From JAICXG01 sp963801255 (GTDB lineage Bacteria > Verrucomicrobiota > Verrucomicrobiia > Chthoniobacterales > UBA10450), in contig CAWDEC010000007.1 of assembly GCA_963801255.1 (NCBI GenBank), positions 199,306-263,305 on the forward strand: DNA of 64,000 nucleotides, in the 5' to 3' direction. The notes beneath the pieces were generated by a model, which was not told the origin of the DNA, did not search any database, and saw only the letters and a program-made list of their open reading frames with translations. A program made the position numbers and the translations under genes. Shown here one piece after another: positions 8,262-17,001 of this stretch. Within the stretch, counting starts at the first letter, position 1. The number at the start of each line of letters is the position of its first letter.

Positions 8262-8666
8262 ATGCCTTACATCACAGAACTGACCGAGGATTGTCGCGGT
8301 ATTGTGCACGTCGGCACGGGTCTCGTGACCGGTGAAGACCTGATTGAAGCCACGCGCATGGCTTCACAGCTCGTGCAAAACACGGAGAATTTTCAATTCG
8401 AATTCATCGACCTTTCCGAGGTCAGCGAGGTACAGATCACCGAGCAGCAATTAGAGGAAATTGCAAAAGAAGAACGCATCGCCGCAGCTTACAGGCCGCG
8501 TGCCATTGTCGCGATCGTCGCGCCTGCAGACGCTGTCTTCGCGATTGCCCAACAATGGCAACAAAAAGTGGAAGATCTCGACTGGCGCACACTCATCGCC
8601 CGCTCGCGACCGGAGGCCCTCAGGTGGTTGCGCGACCAGCTGGCACTCGCCCAAGTTAAGCTCTAG
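8262..8666 (+). CDS. STAS/SpoIIAA-like small protein, unknown function
   Basis: A 134-residue soluble protein starting MPYITELTEDCRG. The alternation of strands and helices (GIVHVGTGLVTGEDLIEA, FEFIDLSEVSEVQITEQQLEEIAKEE, AIVAIVAPADAVFAIAQQW) resembles the STAS/SpoIIAA-like fold often found in small verrucomicrobial hypothetical proteins. This is a weak structural impression rather than a motif match. No catalytic residue is evident. The ATG at 8262 is preferred; one at 8244 would add six residues. It stands alone before dapL. Confidence 0.6.
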   Translation: MPYITELTEDCRGIVHVGTGLVTGEDLIEATRMASQLVQNTENFQFEFIDLSEVSEVQITEQQLEEIAKEERIAAAYRPRAIVAIVAPADAVFAIAQQWQQKVEDLDWRTLIARSRPEALRWLRDQLALAQVKL

Positions 8667-8757
8667 CGCGCTTTCGCTCGCCCGACTGGAACAGAGGATT
8701 TCGTTGACAGCGCAATTGCGCCCTGTTGCATAGGGCCGACCGCAGTCCGCGGACGCC

Positions 8758-10008
8758 ATGGCTTATCTAAACGAAAATTATCTCAAGCTTCGAGCCGGCT
8801 ATCTCTTCCCTGAAATCGCGCGTCGGGTGAAGGAGTTCTGCGCGGCCAATCCGAAGAGTGCAAAACGACTAATCCGCTGCGGAATTGGCGACGTTACCGA
8901 GCCACTTCCTGTCGCTGCGGTAAAGGCAATGAAGGCGGCCGTCGATGAACTGTCGGTTCGCGAAACATTTCGTGGCTACGGGCACGAACAAGGTGAGCTT
9001 TTTCTGCGCAGCAAGATCGCTCAGATCGATTACCGTGACCGGAGCATCGATATCGCCGATGATGAGATCTTCATCTCCGACGGCTCAAAGAGCGACTGCG
9101 GATTTATCCTCGACGTCCTTGGCGACCGCAATCGAATCGCCATCCCCGATCCGGTTTATCCCGTCTATGTCGATACAAACGTCATGGCCGGACACACCGG
9201 AGCAGCCGGCTCAAGCGGCCGCTACCAAGGCATTCTTTATCTTCCGTGCCGTGCTGAGAATGGCTTTGTGGCTGAGCCGCCTAACGAGCCGGCTGACATC
9301 ATTTATCTTTGCTTCCCCAACAATCCGACTGGGGCAATCGCGACGCGCGCGCAACTCGAGGGCTGGATTGAGTACGCACGGCGACACCGCGCAATCCTGC
9401 TCTACGATGCGGCTTATGAAGGCTACATCAGCGAGCCTGGTATCCCTCGCTCAATCTTCGAGATCCCGGGAGCCTTGGAACATGCGATCGAGTTTCGCAG
9501 CTTTTCCAAGACCGGCGGATTCACCGGCGTGCGTTGCGGTTTCACCGTTATGAGCAAACGATTGCTCGCCCAGACTAGCGACGGCCGCAATCTGCCCCTG
9601 CATCCTCTTTGGCATAGGCGTTGGAGCACGAAAGCCAACAGCGTCAGCTATCCGGTGCAACGTGGTGCGGAGGCGCTTTACAGTGAGGAAGGCCAGGCAC
9701 AGGTGCGCGCGCTGGTGGACCACTACATGGGGAACGCGCGCATTTTGAGCGAAGCAGCGGCCCGTGCCGGACTTCAGATCTACGGTGGGAAAAACGCGCC
9801 CTATCTTTGGGTGAAAACTCCGCCTGGTCTCACCAGTTGGGAAATGTTCGATCGCATGCTGCAAGAGTTGAATGTCGTCATCACTCCAGGGAGCGGGTTT
9901 GGATCGGAAGGCGAAGGTTATTTCCGGATCTCCGCCTTTAACAGTCGCAAGAACGCCGAGGAAGTTGGCCGACGGTTGGAAGGAGCGGATTTCGCGCGGA
10001 CTGCATAG
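8758..10008 (+). CDS. dapL: LL-diaminopimelate aminotransferase
   Basis: A 416-residue class I/II PLP aminotransferase that converts tetrahydrodipicolinate directly to LL-diaminopimelate, bypassing the acylated dapD/dapC/dapE route. This supplies lysine and peptidoglycan precursors. Diagnostic segments are NENYLKLRAGYLFPEIARRV, IRCGIGDVTEPLP, GYGHEQGE, FPNNPTG and the PLP lysine in SFSKTGGFTGVRCG. DapL is typical of Chlamydiae, Verrucomicrobia, plants and Cyanobacteria, which supports the taxonomic reading. The ATG at 8758 begins the conserved MAYLNENY. A dispersed octamer lies inside (9279-9287, read as PNEP). Confidence 0.96.
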   Translation: MAYLNENYLKLRAGYLFPEIARRVKEFCAANPKSAKRLIRCGIGDVTEPLPVAAVKAMKAAVDELSVRETFRGYGHEQGELFLRSKIAQIDYRDRSIDIADDEIFISDGSKSDCGFILDVLGDRNRIAIPDPVYPVYVDTNVMAGHTGAAGSSGRYQGILYLPCRAENGFVAEPPNEPADIIYLCFPNNPTGAIATRAQLEGWIEYARRHRAILLYDAAYEGYISEPGIPRSIFEIPGALEHAIEFRSFSKTGGFTGVRCGFTVMSKRLLAQTSDGRNLPLHPLWHRRWSTKANSVSYPVQRGAEALYSEEGQAQVRALVDHYMGNARILSEAAARAGLQIYGGKNAPYLWVKTPPGLTSWEMFDRMLQELNVVITPGSGFGSEGEGYFRISAFNSRKNAEEVGRRLEGADFARTA

Positions 10009-10266
10009 CACCATCGTGGCGTAATCGTTCCGGGCTGGCTCGCGGCCGTTGTTGGCGACTCGTTAGGCGAGAGATCCGCCTTGGGCTTGCGCCTCCTTAT
10101 TAGAAGAATTCGCGCTCGGAGAACAGCGACTCACCAACACACGAAGCCTGCGCTTCTCGGTGATTGCGCCGACGTTTCTCCGCTCAGACGGGGGTGGCAT
10201 CGGAGTGGAGCCACAAATGATGGCGAATTCCTTGCGTGCGCCGCATGCGGCTTGCAACTTAGCGGC

Positions 10267-10752
10267 TTGGAAAAGGATGAACGTCAGGGCTTTTCGCGCA
10301 GTCTGCCGCAACTCTACCGGTTCTGTTTTCTCATGACTGGAGATACGAGCAAGGCGCTGCGGGCTTTTCAGAACACTTTGCGTGAAGCCGCCTTGCTCGC
10401 ATCGCGCGATCAATTGCCAGCTGATCGATTATGGTCCTTTCACGAAGCACGACATCAATGCCTAACGATCGTAAAAGGCGACGTGCAGCCCGAATCGAAC
10501 ACTATGCCGGAGGAAGCAATCTCCTCCGATGCCGCCGCGCGCGTAAAGCAACTCGTGCCGGATCAGCTGGCCGCCTGGATTGCAGCCGCGCCGGAGCCGC
10601 AACGTAGCGCGCTGGCCTTTTTTTACCTGAACGAATTTACTCATCGCGAGATGCAAAATCTGCTCGACGTAAGAATGGATGAGCTTGCCGACCTCATTTC
10701 GCATGGCCGGACGCAGTTCCAAGCCTGGCTTAACAGCGTGACGGAAGCGTGA
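10267..10752 (+). CDS. ECF-like RNA polymerase sigma factor, divergent
   Basis: The protein has a sigma region-2-like helix set (FSRSLPQLYRFCFLMTGDTSKALRAFQNTLREAA) and a region-4-like end (PEPQRSALAFFYLNEFTHREMQNLLDVRMDELADLISHGRTQFQAWL), matching small verrucomicrobial ECF sigma-like proteins. The start is uncertain. No in-frame ATG lies near the domain, so I used TTG at 10267; the reading stays open back to 10081. Its stop TGA overlaps the next ATG (TGATG at 10750-10754), and the following gene encodes a single-pass membrane protein, the usual sigma/anti-sigma layout. Target promoters are unknown. Confidence 0.6.
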   Translation: MEKDERQGFSRSLPQLYRFCFLMTGDTSKALRAFQNTLREAALLASRDQLPADRLWSFHEARHQCLTIVKGDVQPESNTMPEEAISSDAAARVKQLVPDQLAAWIAAAPEPQRSALAFFYLNEFTHREMQNLLDVRMDELADLISHGRTQFQAWLNSVTEA

Positions 10753-11537
10753 TGAAACGCTGGCTCTCGCGACGCAAGCGCGCCCTAATAGAGTGCGCAC
10801 CGATTACCGATGCCGCGCCAAGCGATCGCGCGATGCGCTCCGCCCTTGAAACCGCGCGCACCATTCCAGAGGCTGCGGCCGCCCTCACCGCGCAACATCG
10901 TTTCGACGTCGCCCTGTCGGATCTCGTGCGGAACATTGCGATTCCGCGCGAAGCCGAAGAATGGTTCGTCAATGCCGCACTAATCAAAGGCGCAAAACGA
11001 AGTTGGAAAAAAACAGCGCGTCATCCGGCCATCCTTGCCACCGCCCTCGCGGTGTTGGTTTTGACCGGCACCGGCATTTTCTTTTTCCTCGAACAGCTGC
11101 ATGAATTCCCAGGGTCAGCCACGGCGAAAAGATTGCTCGGCGTGGCGGCCACCTCGCGCCACGTCCAATTCGAGCCGCTCAACACCGATGCAATCAACCT
11201 CGGCGATTATTTCTTCATGAAATTTCAGCTCGAACACTTCGATATTCCGATGCAGTTCGCTGATTTTCGGGCGCGCGGCGCGCGTATCTTCGATGATGAA
11301 GACGGGCGTCGGGTCGCACAGGTAGTCGTGGCGGAACGCGGCGTGCAGTTCTTCCTTTTCGCAGCGGACAACCCTCATTCGCGGCATAAAACAAAACTGA
11401 CCCGCACAGTCTGGCGTTACGTGGCAGATGAAGGCTGGGCCGCCGCAGTCACTGAGCGTGAAGGCGTTTGCTTCATGATCGCGATGCGAGGAACAGAGGC
11501 AGAGCTGCAATCGTATCTCGCGGATCGAGGACGGTAA
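10752..11537 (+). CDS. Single-pass membrane protein, probable anti-sigma partner
   Basis: A 261-residue protein translationally coupled to the ECF-like gene. It has a basic cytoplasmic N-terminus (about 90 residues), one transmembrane helix (HPAILATALAVLVLTGTGIFFFLEQL, about 90-115) and a soluble exterior domain of about 140 residues. A recognisable anti-sigma zinc motif (HxxxCxxC) is absent. The anti-sigma role therefore rests on topology and coupling only. The extracytoplasmic domain might sense envelope conditions; no family was recognised. Confidence 0.6.
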   Translation: MKRWLSRRKRALIECAPITDAAPSDRAMRSALETARTIPEAAAALTAQHRFDVALSDLVRNIAIPREAEEWFVNAALIKGAKRSWKKTARHPAILATALAVLVLTGTGIFFFLEQLHEFPGSATAKRLLGVAATSRHVQFEPLNTDAINLGDYFFMKFQLEHFDIPMQFADFRARGARIFDDEDGRRVAQVVVAERGVQFFLFAADNPHSRHKTKLTRTVWRYVADEGWAAAVTEREGVCFMIAMRGTEAELQSYLADRGR

Positions 11538-11661
11538 AAGCCAAGATTCCGGGTTCAACCGCGGACCGAGATAGCGCAGTTGGTAGGCTGGTTGCTGCGC
11601 TTGCGGCAAAGCAACAATAGGTACCCTCGCAGCTCTCAGACAGTCTTGGGGCGTGGGTGCG

Positions 11662-11690
11662 TTGACACGTCCGATGGGTCATTCAAGCTT
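11662..11690 (+). promoter_or_regulatory. Possible promoter of the tRNA-Met gene
   Basis: A perfect TTGACA (11662-11667) is followed after 17 bases by AAGCTT, a weak match to a -10 box. The predicted start would lie about eight bases before the tRNA. Only the -35 element is convincing. Confidence 0.35.
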
Positions 11691-11704
11691 ACGGGCTTCT
11701 GCGC

Positions 11705-11776
11705 GCCAGGGTAGCTCAGTGGTAGAGCAGGGGACTCATAAGCCCTTGGTCGGGAGTTCAACTCTCCCCCCTGGCA
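11705..11776 (+). tRNA. tRNA with CAU anticodon, probably elongator tRNA-Met
   Basis: A full cloverleaf is present. The acceptor GCCAGGG pairs with CCCTGGC, the anticodon loop is CTCATAA, and the T arm is GGGAG-TTCAACT-CTCCC, with discriminator A at 11776. The anticodon stem GGGGA/GCCCT carries an A-G mismatch next to the loop. No 3' CCA is encoded. The paired first base and A73 exclude the initiator type. A CAU anticodon could also belong to lysidine-modified tRNA-Ile2, but the tRNA at the right edge fits that better. Confidence 0.93.
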
Positions 11777-11912
11777 CCCCCCTCTCGTTTGGCGTTTCTC
11801 CTGCTGTTAATTCTGCTCCGGCTCGCAGGCGTGATCCCAAGCCCCATCCGCCAACATGAATCCGCTTTATCGAAAACGTCCGAGCAGGATCGGAGAAAAT
11901 TCGGGCCGCGAT

Positions 11913-11941
11913 TTGACAATGAATGAACGTTCATTCACTAT
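11913..11941 (+). promoter_or_regulatory. Promoter of the TetR-RND efflux operon
   Basis: TTGACA (11913-11918), a 17-base spacer and CACTAT (11936-11941) form a sigma70-type promoter. The start point would fall near 11948, so the mRNA would be almost leaderless if translation starts at the ATG at 11952. The spacer is filled by the operator palindrome, so regulator binding would block RNA polymerase. Confidence 0.65.
11920..11937. promoter_or_regulatory. TetR-family operator, perfect 18-bp palindrome
   Basis: TGAATGAACGTTCATTCA is a perfect inverted repeat lying between -35 and -10 and just upstream of the TetR-family gene. Its TGAATGA half-sites resemble known TetR/AcrR operators. It is the obvious autoregulatory site controlling the three-gene efflux operon. 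Confidence 0.8.
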
Positions 11942-11951
11942 GCGTTTCCCG

Positions 11952-12587
11952 ATGTCAAAAAAACTCTCCGAACCTCAGCTGGATCGGCACCAACAGATAC
12001 TGGAGGCGGCCATGATTTGCTTCGGCGAATGCGGATTTCACCAGACCAGCATGCACGACATTAGCGAGAAGGCCGGGATCAGCGTCGGCCTGATCTACCG
12101 CTATTTCAAAAACAAGGACGAAGTCATCGCCGCTCTCGCCGCCGAGCATAAGAGAAACATCGCGGACCTGCTCGAGCGGGCCGGCCAGGCGTCAACTTTG
12201 CTCGAGGCGATGGAGATTCTCTTTACGTCGGACTGCTGCGAGCGCTCGCCCCAGATCATCTCGGCGTTTGTCGTCGACCTGTTCGCGGAGGCGAGCCGCA
12301 ATTCCCGGGTCGCGAAAGTCGTCCGCGACGTGACGCGGGCAAAATCCGCGGGCGTGTCCGCGCTCATCGCCCGTTCCCCGGAGGCGAAAACGACAACGCA
12401 CGGTCTCAAGCCGGCGGAGATTGCGGAGATGATTTTCGCAGTGAATGATGGCACTATGATGCGCGGCGTGCTCCGCCCCTCGGGCACCTCCACGGCACGG
12501 CAGAGAGAACAGCAACTGAATGTCGCCCGCACTCTCTGGCGACTCTTGTTTACCCAAAAAAAATCCCATGCAAACGGTCACCGCTAG
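11952..12587 (+). CDS. TetR/AcrR-family transcriptional repressor
   Basis: A 211-residue regulator with an N-terminal helix-turn-helix (QILEAAMICFGECGFHQTSMHDISEKAGISVGLIYRYFKNKDEVIAAL, about residues 13-60) and a ligand-binding C-terminal domain. I chose the ATG at 11952 because the promoter and operator occupy 11913-11941, making upstream starts unlikely to be transcribed. The gene overlaps the membrane-fusion protein by 20 bases, and an RND pump follows, so it most likely represses its own efflux operon and releases the operator when bound by a toxic substrate. The inducer is unknown. Confidence 0.92.
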   Translation: MSKKLSEPQLDRHQQILEAAMICFGECGFHQTSMHDISEKAGISVGLIYRYFKNKDEVIAALAAEHKRNIADLLERAGQASTLLEAMEILFTSDCCERSPQIISAFVVDLFAEASRNSRVAKVVRDVTRAKSAGVSALIARSPEAKTTTHGLKPAEIAEMIFAVNDGTMMRGVLRPSGTSTARQREQQLNVARTLWRLLFTQKKSHANGHR

Positions 12588-13770
12588 AGCTCCAGTGCGA
12601 TCGGAGCGCACCACCACTGCCGCTAGACCACGACGCAGCCAGAAAGGCCCGATCTTCTGGGTGATTCTCGGGCTCGTCGGGATTTTCCTTCTCTTAGCCG
12701 GGATCAAAGCCTTGCAAATCGTGACCATGATTAAGGCCGGCAAAGCAACGGTCCCGCCGCCCACCACGGTGACTAGCGCGATCGTGAAACAGGCGGATTG
12801 GCAACCGACGGTTGCCGCTGTCGGCTCGGTCTCGCCGGTGCAAGGCGCGACGATCAGCGCCGAACTGGCCGGCCGGGTGAGTGAGATCGATTTTGAATCT
12901 GGCGCGAAGGTGGAAAAAGGTCAGCCCCTGCTCAAGCTCGATGTCGCCGCGGAAGAAGCGCAGCTGCGCTCCGCCAAGGCCGACCTAGAGCTGATGAAAT
13001 CGGAGCTCGACCGCGCGCAAAATCTTTCCAAGGACAACGTGATTTCGAAGGCGGAGCTGGACACCGCACGGGCGAAATTCGACGCATCGAAGGCGGCGGT
13101 CGACAACATGCAGGCGACGATCGACAAGAAGGCAATCCGGGCGCCGTTCGCAGGCGTGGCTGGCATTCGCTACGTCAATCCCGGGCAGATGGTAGCGGTG
13201 GGCGACAAACTGGTGTCGCTCCAAACCCTCGACAATGTCTTCGTCGATTTCTCGCTGCCGCAAAACAACCTGTCGAAAGTGGCGGTCGGGCTGGAAGTGA
13301 ACGTGACGACCGACGCGGTTCCGGGTCGCAAGTTCAAAGGTACTCTTACCGCGATCAATTCCTCAGTCGACCCCGCGACGCGGAGTGTGCAGGTCCAGGC
13401 GACTCTCGAGAATAAGGACCACGCTTTGCGCCCAGGGATGTTCGCGAAAGTGGAGGTGCTGCTCCCGCAAAAAATCTCCACCCTTTTCATTCCCGCGACC
13501 GCCGTCTCCTACGCGCCTTTCGGCGATTCGGTTTACGTGATCGAGAAAAAGCAAAACAAAGAGACGAAGAAAGACGAACTGGTCCTGCGCCAGCAATTTA
13601 TCCGGCTCGGCGAATCGCGTGGCGATTTCGTCGCCGTCACGGAGGGTTTGAAGAAGGGCCAGGAGGTCGTCGGCACCGGCGCCTTCAAACTGCGCAACGG
13701 GCTAAACGTGGTCGTCGACAACAAGCTCGCGCCGAAGCCGCAGCTCGCTCCCACCCCGGGGAATACCTAA
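12568..13770 (+). CDS. RND efflux periplasmic adaptor (MFP, HlyD/AcrA family)
   Basis: A 400-residue membrane-fusion protein. It has an N-terminal anchor (GPIFWVILGLVGIFLLLAGIKAL, about residues 27-50), a lipoyl/barrel-sandwich half (VSPVQGATISAELAGRVSEIDFESGAKVEKGQPLLKLD), an alpha-helical hairpin rich in A/K/E/D, then beta-barrel and membrane-proximal domains (FAKVEVLLPQKISTLFIPATAVSY). It links the inner-membrane pump to an outer-membrane channel; no TolC-like gene is nearby. The ATG at 12568 lies inside the end of the TetR gene. The TAA stop is embedded in CCTAACGA. Confidence 0.94.
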   Translation: MQTVTARAPVRSERTTTAARPRRSQKGPIFWVILGLVGIFLLLAGIKALQIVTMIKAGKATVPPPTTVTSAIVKQADWQPTVAAVGSVSPVQGATISAELAGRVSEIDFESGAKVEKGQPLLKLDVAAEEAQLRSAKADLELMKSELDRAQNLSKDNVISKAELDTARAKFDASKAAVDNMQATIDKKAIRAPFAGVAGIRYVNPGQMVAVGDKLVSLQTLDNVFVDFSLPQNNLSKVAVGLEVNVTTDAVPGRKFKGTLTAINSSVDPATRSVQVQATLENKDHALRPGMFAKVEVLLPQKISTLFIPATAVSYAPFGDSVYVIEKKQNKETKKDELVLRQQFIRLGESRGDFVAVTEGLKKGQEVVGTGAFKLRNGLNVVVDNKLAPKPQLAPTPGNT

Positions 13771-13784
13771 CGATTTTCGCGGAT

Positions 13785-16700
13785 GTGAAAACTTTCACTG
13801 ACCTCTTCATCCGCCGGCCGGTTCTGGCCATGGTCGTTAGTCTGGTGATCATCATCGCCGGACTGCAGGCGATCAAGTCACTCAACATCCGGCAATATCC
13901 GCGAAGCGATATCGCTTCGGTCAGCGTCACCACTGTCTATGTAGGCGCGAGTGCCGAGCTGGTGCGCGGTTTTATTACCACGCCGTTGGAGCGCGCGATC
14001 GCGGCGGCCGATGGCATCGATTATCTGGAATCGCAAAGCGCGCAGGGCCTCTCGACGATCACTGCGCACCTCAAACTAAATTACGATTCGAATAAGGCGC
14101 TCTCCGAGATCAGCTCGAAGGTCAACCAGGTGCGCAACGACTTGCCGCCGGAAGCAGAGGTGCCGGTAATCAATATTTTGCCGGCTGATTCGCAGTTCGC
14201 GTCCGCCTATCTCAGTTTCACTTCGAATATCCTGCAGGCGAATGAGATAACCGATTATCTCACCCGCATCGTCCAGCCGCGCCTGACCGCGATCGCCGGC
14301 GTGCAGCGGGCGGAGATTCTCGGCGGCCGCACTTTTGCCATGCGCATCTGGCTGAAACCGGATCGGATGGCGGCACTCAACGTCAGCCCGTCACAGGTCC
14401 GCCAGGCGCTCGCCGCGAACAACTTTCTCTCCGCGCTCGGCAGCACCAAGGGCGCGCTCGTGCAGGTTGATCTGACCGCGAACACGGATCTGCATTCGGT
14501 CCAGGATTTCAAGAACCTGGTCGTTAGGCAAGAGAATGGCGTGCTCGTTAGGCTGGGCGAAATCGCCGATGTCGTGCTCGGGGCGGAGGATTATAACACC
14601 GAGGTCCGCTTCTCCGGGGAACGCGCGGTTTTCATGGGCATCTTCGTTTTGCCTAACGCCAACTCGATCGACGTAATCAAGCGCGTCCGGGTCGAGCTGC
14701 AGGATATCCAGAAGGAGCTACCGACCGGGCTCGAGGGCCGCATCGCCTACGACGGCACCGAGTACATCAACACCGCGATCCACGACGTTTTCCGCACCCT
14801 GATGGAGACCCTCCTCATCGTCGTCATTGTCATATTCCTTTTCCTCGGCTCCTGGCGCTCGGTCATCATTCCGGTCGTCGCGATACCGATCTCGCTCATC
14901 GGCGCGATTTTTCTCATGCAGATCTTTGGGTTCACAATCAACCTCCTTACCCTCCTGGCCATCGTCCTCTCGGTCGGTCTGGTCGTGGATGACGCCATCG
15001 TTGTGGTCGAAAATGTCGAGCGCCATTTGCGCGAAGGCCTCAGCCCGCTCGATGCGGCATTGTTAGGCGCGCGCGAACTGGTCGGTCCGATCATCGCGAT
15101 GACGATCACCCTCGCAGCGGTCTACGTTCCGATCGGATTGCAGGGCGGACTCACCGGCACGCTCTTCCGCGAATTCGCTTTTACCCTGGCGGGCGCAGTC
15201 ACGATTTCCGGCGTCGTCGCTCTTACTCTTTCGCCCGTTATGTCCGCGAAGTTTCTGCGCGCGGGTGAAGAAGAGAAGGGTTTTTCCGGTCGGATCAACC
15301 GCACCTTCGATCGAATCCGCGACTGGTACGGCCGCAATCTCGATCGCACCCTGCAGATGCGCCCAGCGGTTTACGTCGCCTGGATCGGTCTTTCCCTCAT
15401 CGCGCTCATCTTTTTGAAAATGTCGCTCTCGGCCAAAGAACTCGCGCCGACCGAAGATCAGGGCGTCATCTTCGGCATCGTCGATGCGCCGGCTAACTCC
15501 ACGATCGAGCAGACACAATCCTACGCCGACGCAGCCGGAAAAGCGTTCCTCAGTTTCCCGCAAACCCGCTTCACTTTTCAGATCACATTTCCCTCAAATG
15601 GCTTTGGCGGCATGGTCTTGAAGCCTTGGGATCAGCGCAAGGAGACGGCCTTCCAACTCCTGCCACAGGTGCAGGCGAAACTCGGCACCATTCCGGGCAT
15701 CCAGATGTTTCCCGTCATGCCCCCTGCTCTTCCTGGCGGCGGACAATTCCCAGTCGAGTTCGTCATTCTTTCGACTGCTGAGCCCGAGCAGATGCTCGAG
15801 CTGGCGAACAAAATCAAGGACGCCGCGACGACGAGCGGCAAGTTTTACTTCCCGCCCTTGATCGACACGAAAATCGACCAGCCCCAAGCCGGGGTCGAGA
15901 TCGACCACGACAAGGCCGCGGCTCTCGGCCTCAACCTCTCGCAAGTTGGCGAGGATGTCTCCGCGATGCTCGGCGGCAACTTCGTTAATCGTTTCGACAT
16001 CTCCGGCCGCGCCTACAAAGTAATCCCGCAAGTCCAGCGGGTCGACCGGTTGAATCCGCACCAGCTCGAGGACCTTTATGTCACTGGGCCGGAGGGGAAA
16101 TTGATTCAGCTCAGCACCATTGCGACGATCAAGACCCGGGTCGTCCCCCGCTCTCTTAATCGGCTGCAGCAACTGAACGCTGTAAAAATCAGCGGCGTGG
16201 CCGGCGTCCCCACGGATCAGGCGCTGAAGATCCTCGAAGACGAAGCAGCGAAGATTTTGCCGAAAGGATATTCTATCGACTACACCGGCGAATCGCGCCA
16301 GCTCCGGACCGAGGGCGACAAATTCCTGCCGGCATTTGGGCTCGCCTTCGTCCTCATCTTTCTCGTCCTCGCGGCGCAGTTTAACAGCTTTCGCGATCCA
16401 CTCATCATCCTCTTCGGCTCGGTCCCGCTCGCCATGTTCGGCGCGCTCATCTTCACTTTCCTAAAAATGCCGAACCCGAACATCCCGTTCTTCACCAACG
16501 GCTGGACGACGACGATGAACATTTACTCGCAGGTCGGCCTCGTCACCCTCGTCGGATTGATTTCGAAAAACGCCATCCTCATCGTCGAATTCGCGAACAA
16601 GCTGCAACAGACCGGGCTCGATAAAGTCACCGCCGTCGCGCAAGCCGCGCGCGTGCGCCTGCGTCCCATCCTCATGACCACGATCGCGACCGTAGCCGGC

Positions 16701-16922
16701 CACATGCCGCTGGTCTTTGTCACCGGAGCCGGCGCCAAGGCGCGTAACTCGATCGGTCTCGTCCTCGTCGGCGGCATGACCATCGGCACCATCTTCACCT
16801 TGTTCATCGTCCCCTCGCTCTACGTACTCATTGCGCGCACGCATAACGAGGAAATCGAAGACGCGGAGGACGACGTTCAGCCGGCCCTCCGGAATCTGGA
16901 GCCCGAGTTCGCAGACGCCTAA
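13785..16922 (+). CDS. RND multidrug efflux transporter (HAE1/AcrB family)
   Basis: A 1045-residue inner-membrane proton antiporter of normal family length. The N-terminus FTDLFIRRPVLAMVVSLVIIIAGLQAI is the first transmembrane helix. VGLVVDDAIVVVENVERH in TM4 carries the two conserved proton-relay aspartates. The duplicated C-terminal half ends with QAARVRLRPILMTTIATVAGHMPL and a last set of helices. It is the pump of the TetR-MFP-RND operon. GTG at 13785 is the start. Two dispersed octamers 24 bases apart (14521 and 14545) encode V-R in each case, and the TAA stop lies inside GCCTAACGA. Confidence 0.96.
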   Translation: MKTFTDLFIRRPVLAMVVSLVIIIAGLQAIKSLNIRQYPRSDIASVSVTTVYVGASAELVRGFITTPLERAIAAADGIDYLESQSAQGLSTITAHLKLNYDSNKALSEISSKVNQVRNDLPPEAEVPVINILPADSQFASAYLSFTSNILQANEITDYLTRIVQPRLTAIAGVQRAEILGGRTFAMRIWLKPDRMAALNVSPSQVRQALAANNFLSALGSTKGALVQVDLTANTDLHSVQDFKNLVVRQENGVLVRLGEIADVVLGAEDYNTEVRFSGERAVFMGIFVLPNANSIDVIKRVRVELQDIQKELPTGLEGRIAYDGTEYINTAIHDVFRTLMETLLIVVIVIFLFLGSWRSVIIPVVAIPISLIGAIFLMQIFGFTINLLTLLAIVLSVGLVVDDAIVVVENVERHLREGLSPLDAALLGARELVGPIIAMTITLAAVYVPIGLQGGLTGTLFREFAFTLAGAVTISGVVALTLSPVMSAKFLRAGEEEKGFSGRINRTFDRIRDWYGRNLDRTLQMRPAVYVAWIGLSLIALIFLKMSLSAKELAPTEDQGVIFGIVDAPANSTIEQTQSYADAAGKAFLSFPQTRFTFQITFPSNGFGGMVLKPWDQRKETAFQLLPQVQAKLGTIPGIQMFPVMPPALPGGGQFPVEFVILSTAEPEQMLELANKIKDAATTSGKFYFPPLIDTKIDQPQAGVEIDHDKAAALGLNLSQVGEDVSAMLGGNFVNRFDISGRAYKVIPQVQRVDRLNPHQLEDLYVTGPEGKLIQLSTIATIKTRVVPRSLNRLQQLNAVKISGVAGVPTDQALKILEDEAAKILPKGYSIDYTGESRQLRTEGDKFLPAFGLAFVLIFLVLAAQFNSFRDPLIILFGSVPLAMFGALIFTFLKMPNPNIPFFTNGWTTTMNIYSQVGLVTLVGLISKNAILIVEFANKLQQTGLDKVTAVAQAARVRLRPILMTTIATVAGHMPLVFVTGAGAKARNSIGLVLVGGMTIGTIFTLFIVPSLYVLIARTHNEEIEDAEDDVQPALRNLEPEFADA
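14521..14553 (-). repeat. Tandem same-orientation pair of the dispersed motif in the RND gene
   Basis: Two TCGTTAGGC copies (14521-14529 and 14545-14553) occur 24 bases apart in the same codon frame, both encoding Val-Arg with GTT-AGG. AGG is an uncommon Arg codon in the surrounding GC-rich genes, so the DNA word rather than the amino acids seems to be kept. Confidence 0.7.
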
Positions 16923-17001
16923 CGAGCAAAGGATTCGATACTCCTTGCGGCGCGGGCGCATCGATCCTTGCGGGGTAAGTTGCCAGCCGCCAAAGCCGAG
17001 A

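Noticed and set aside
11653..11859. A 68-residue reading over the tRNA
   Set aside because: It is only the translation of the tRNA-Met gene and flanks.
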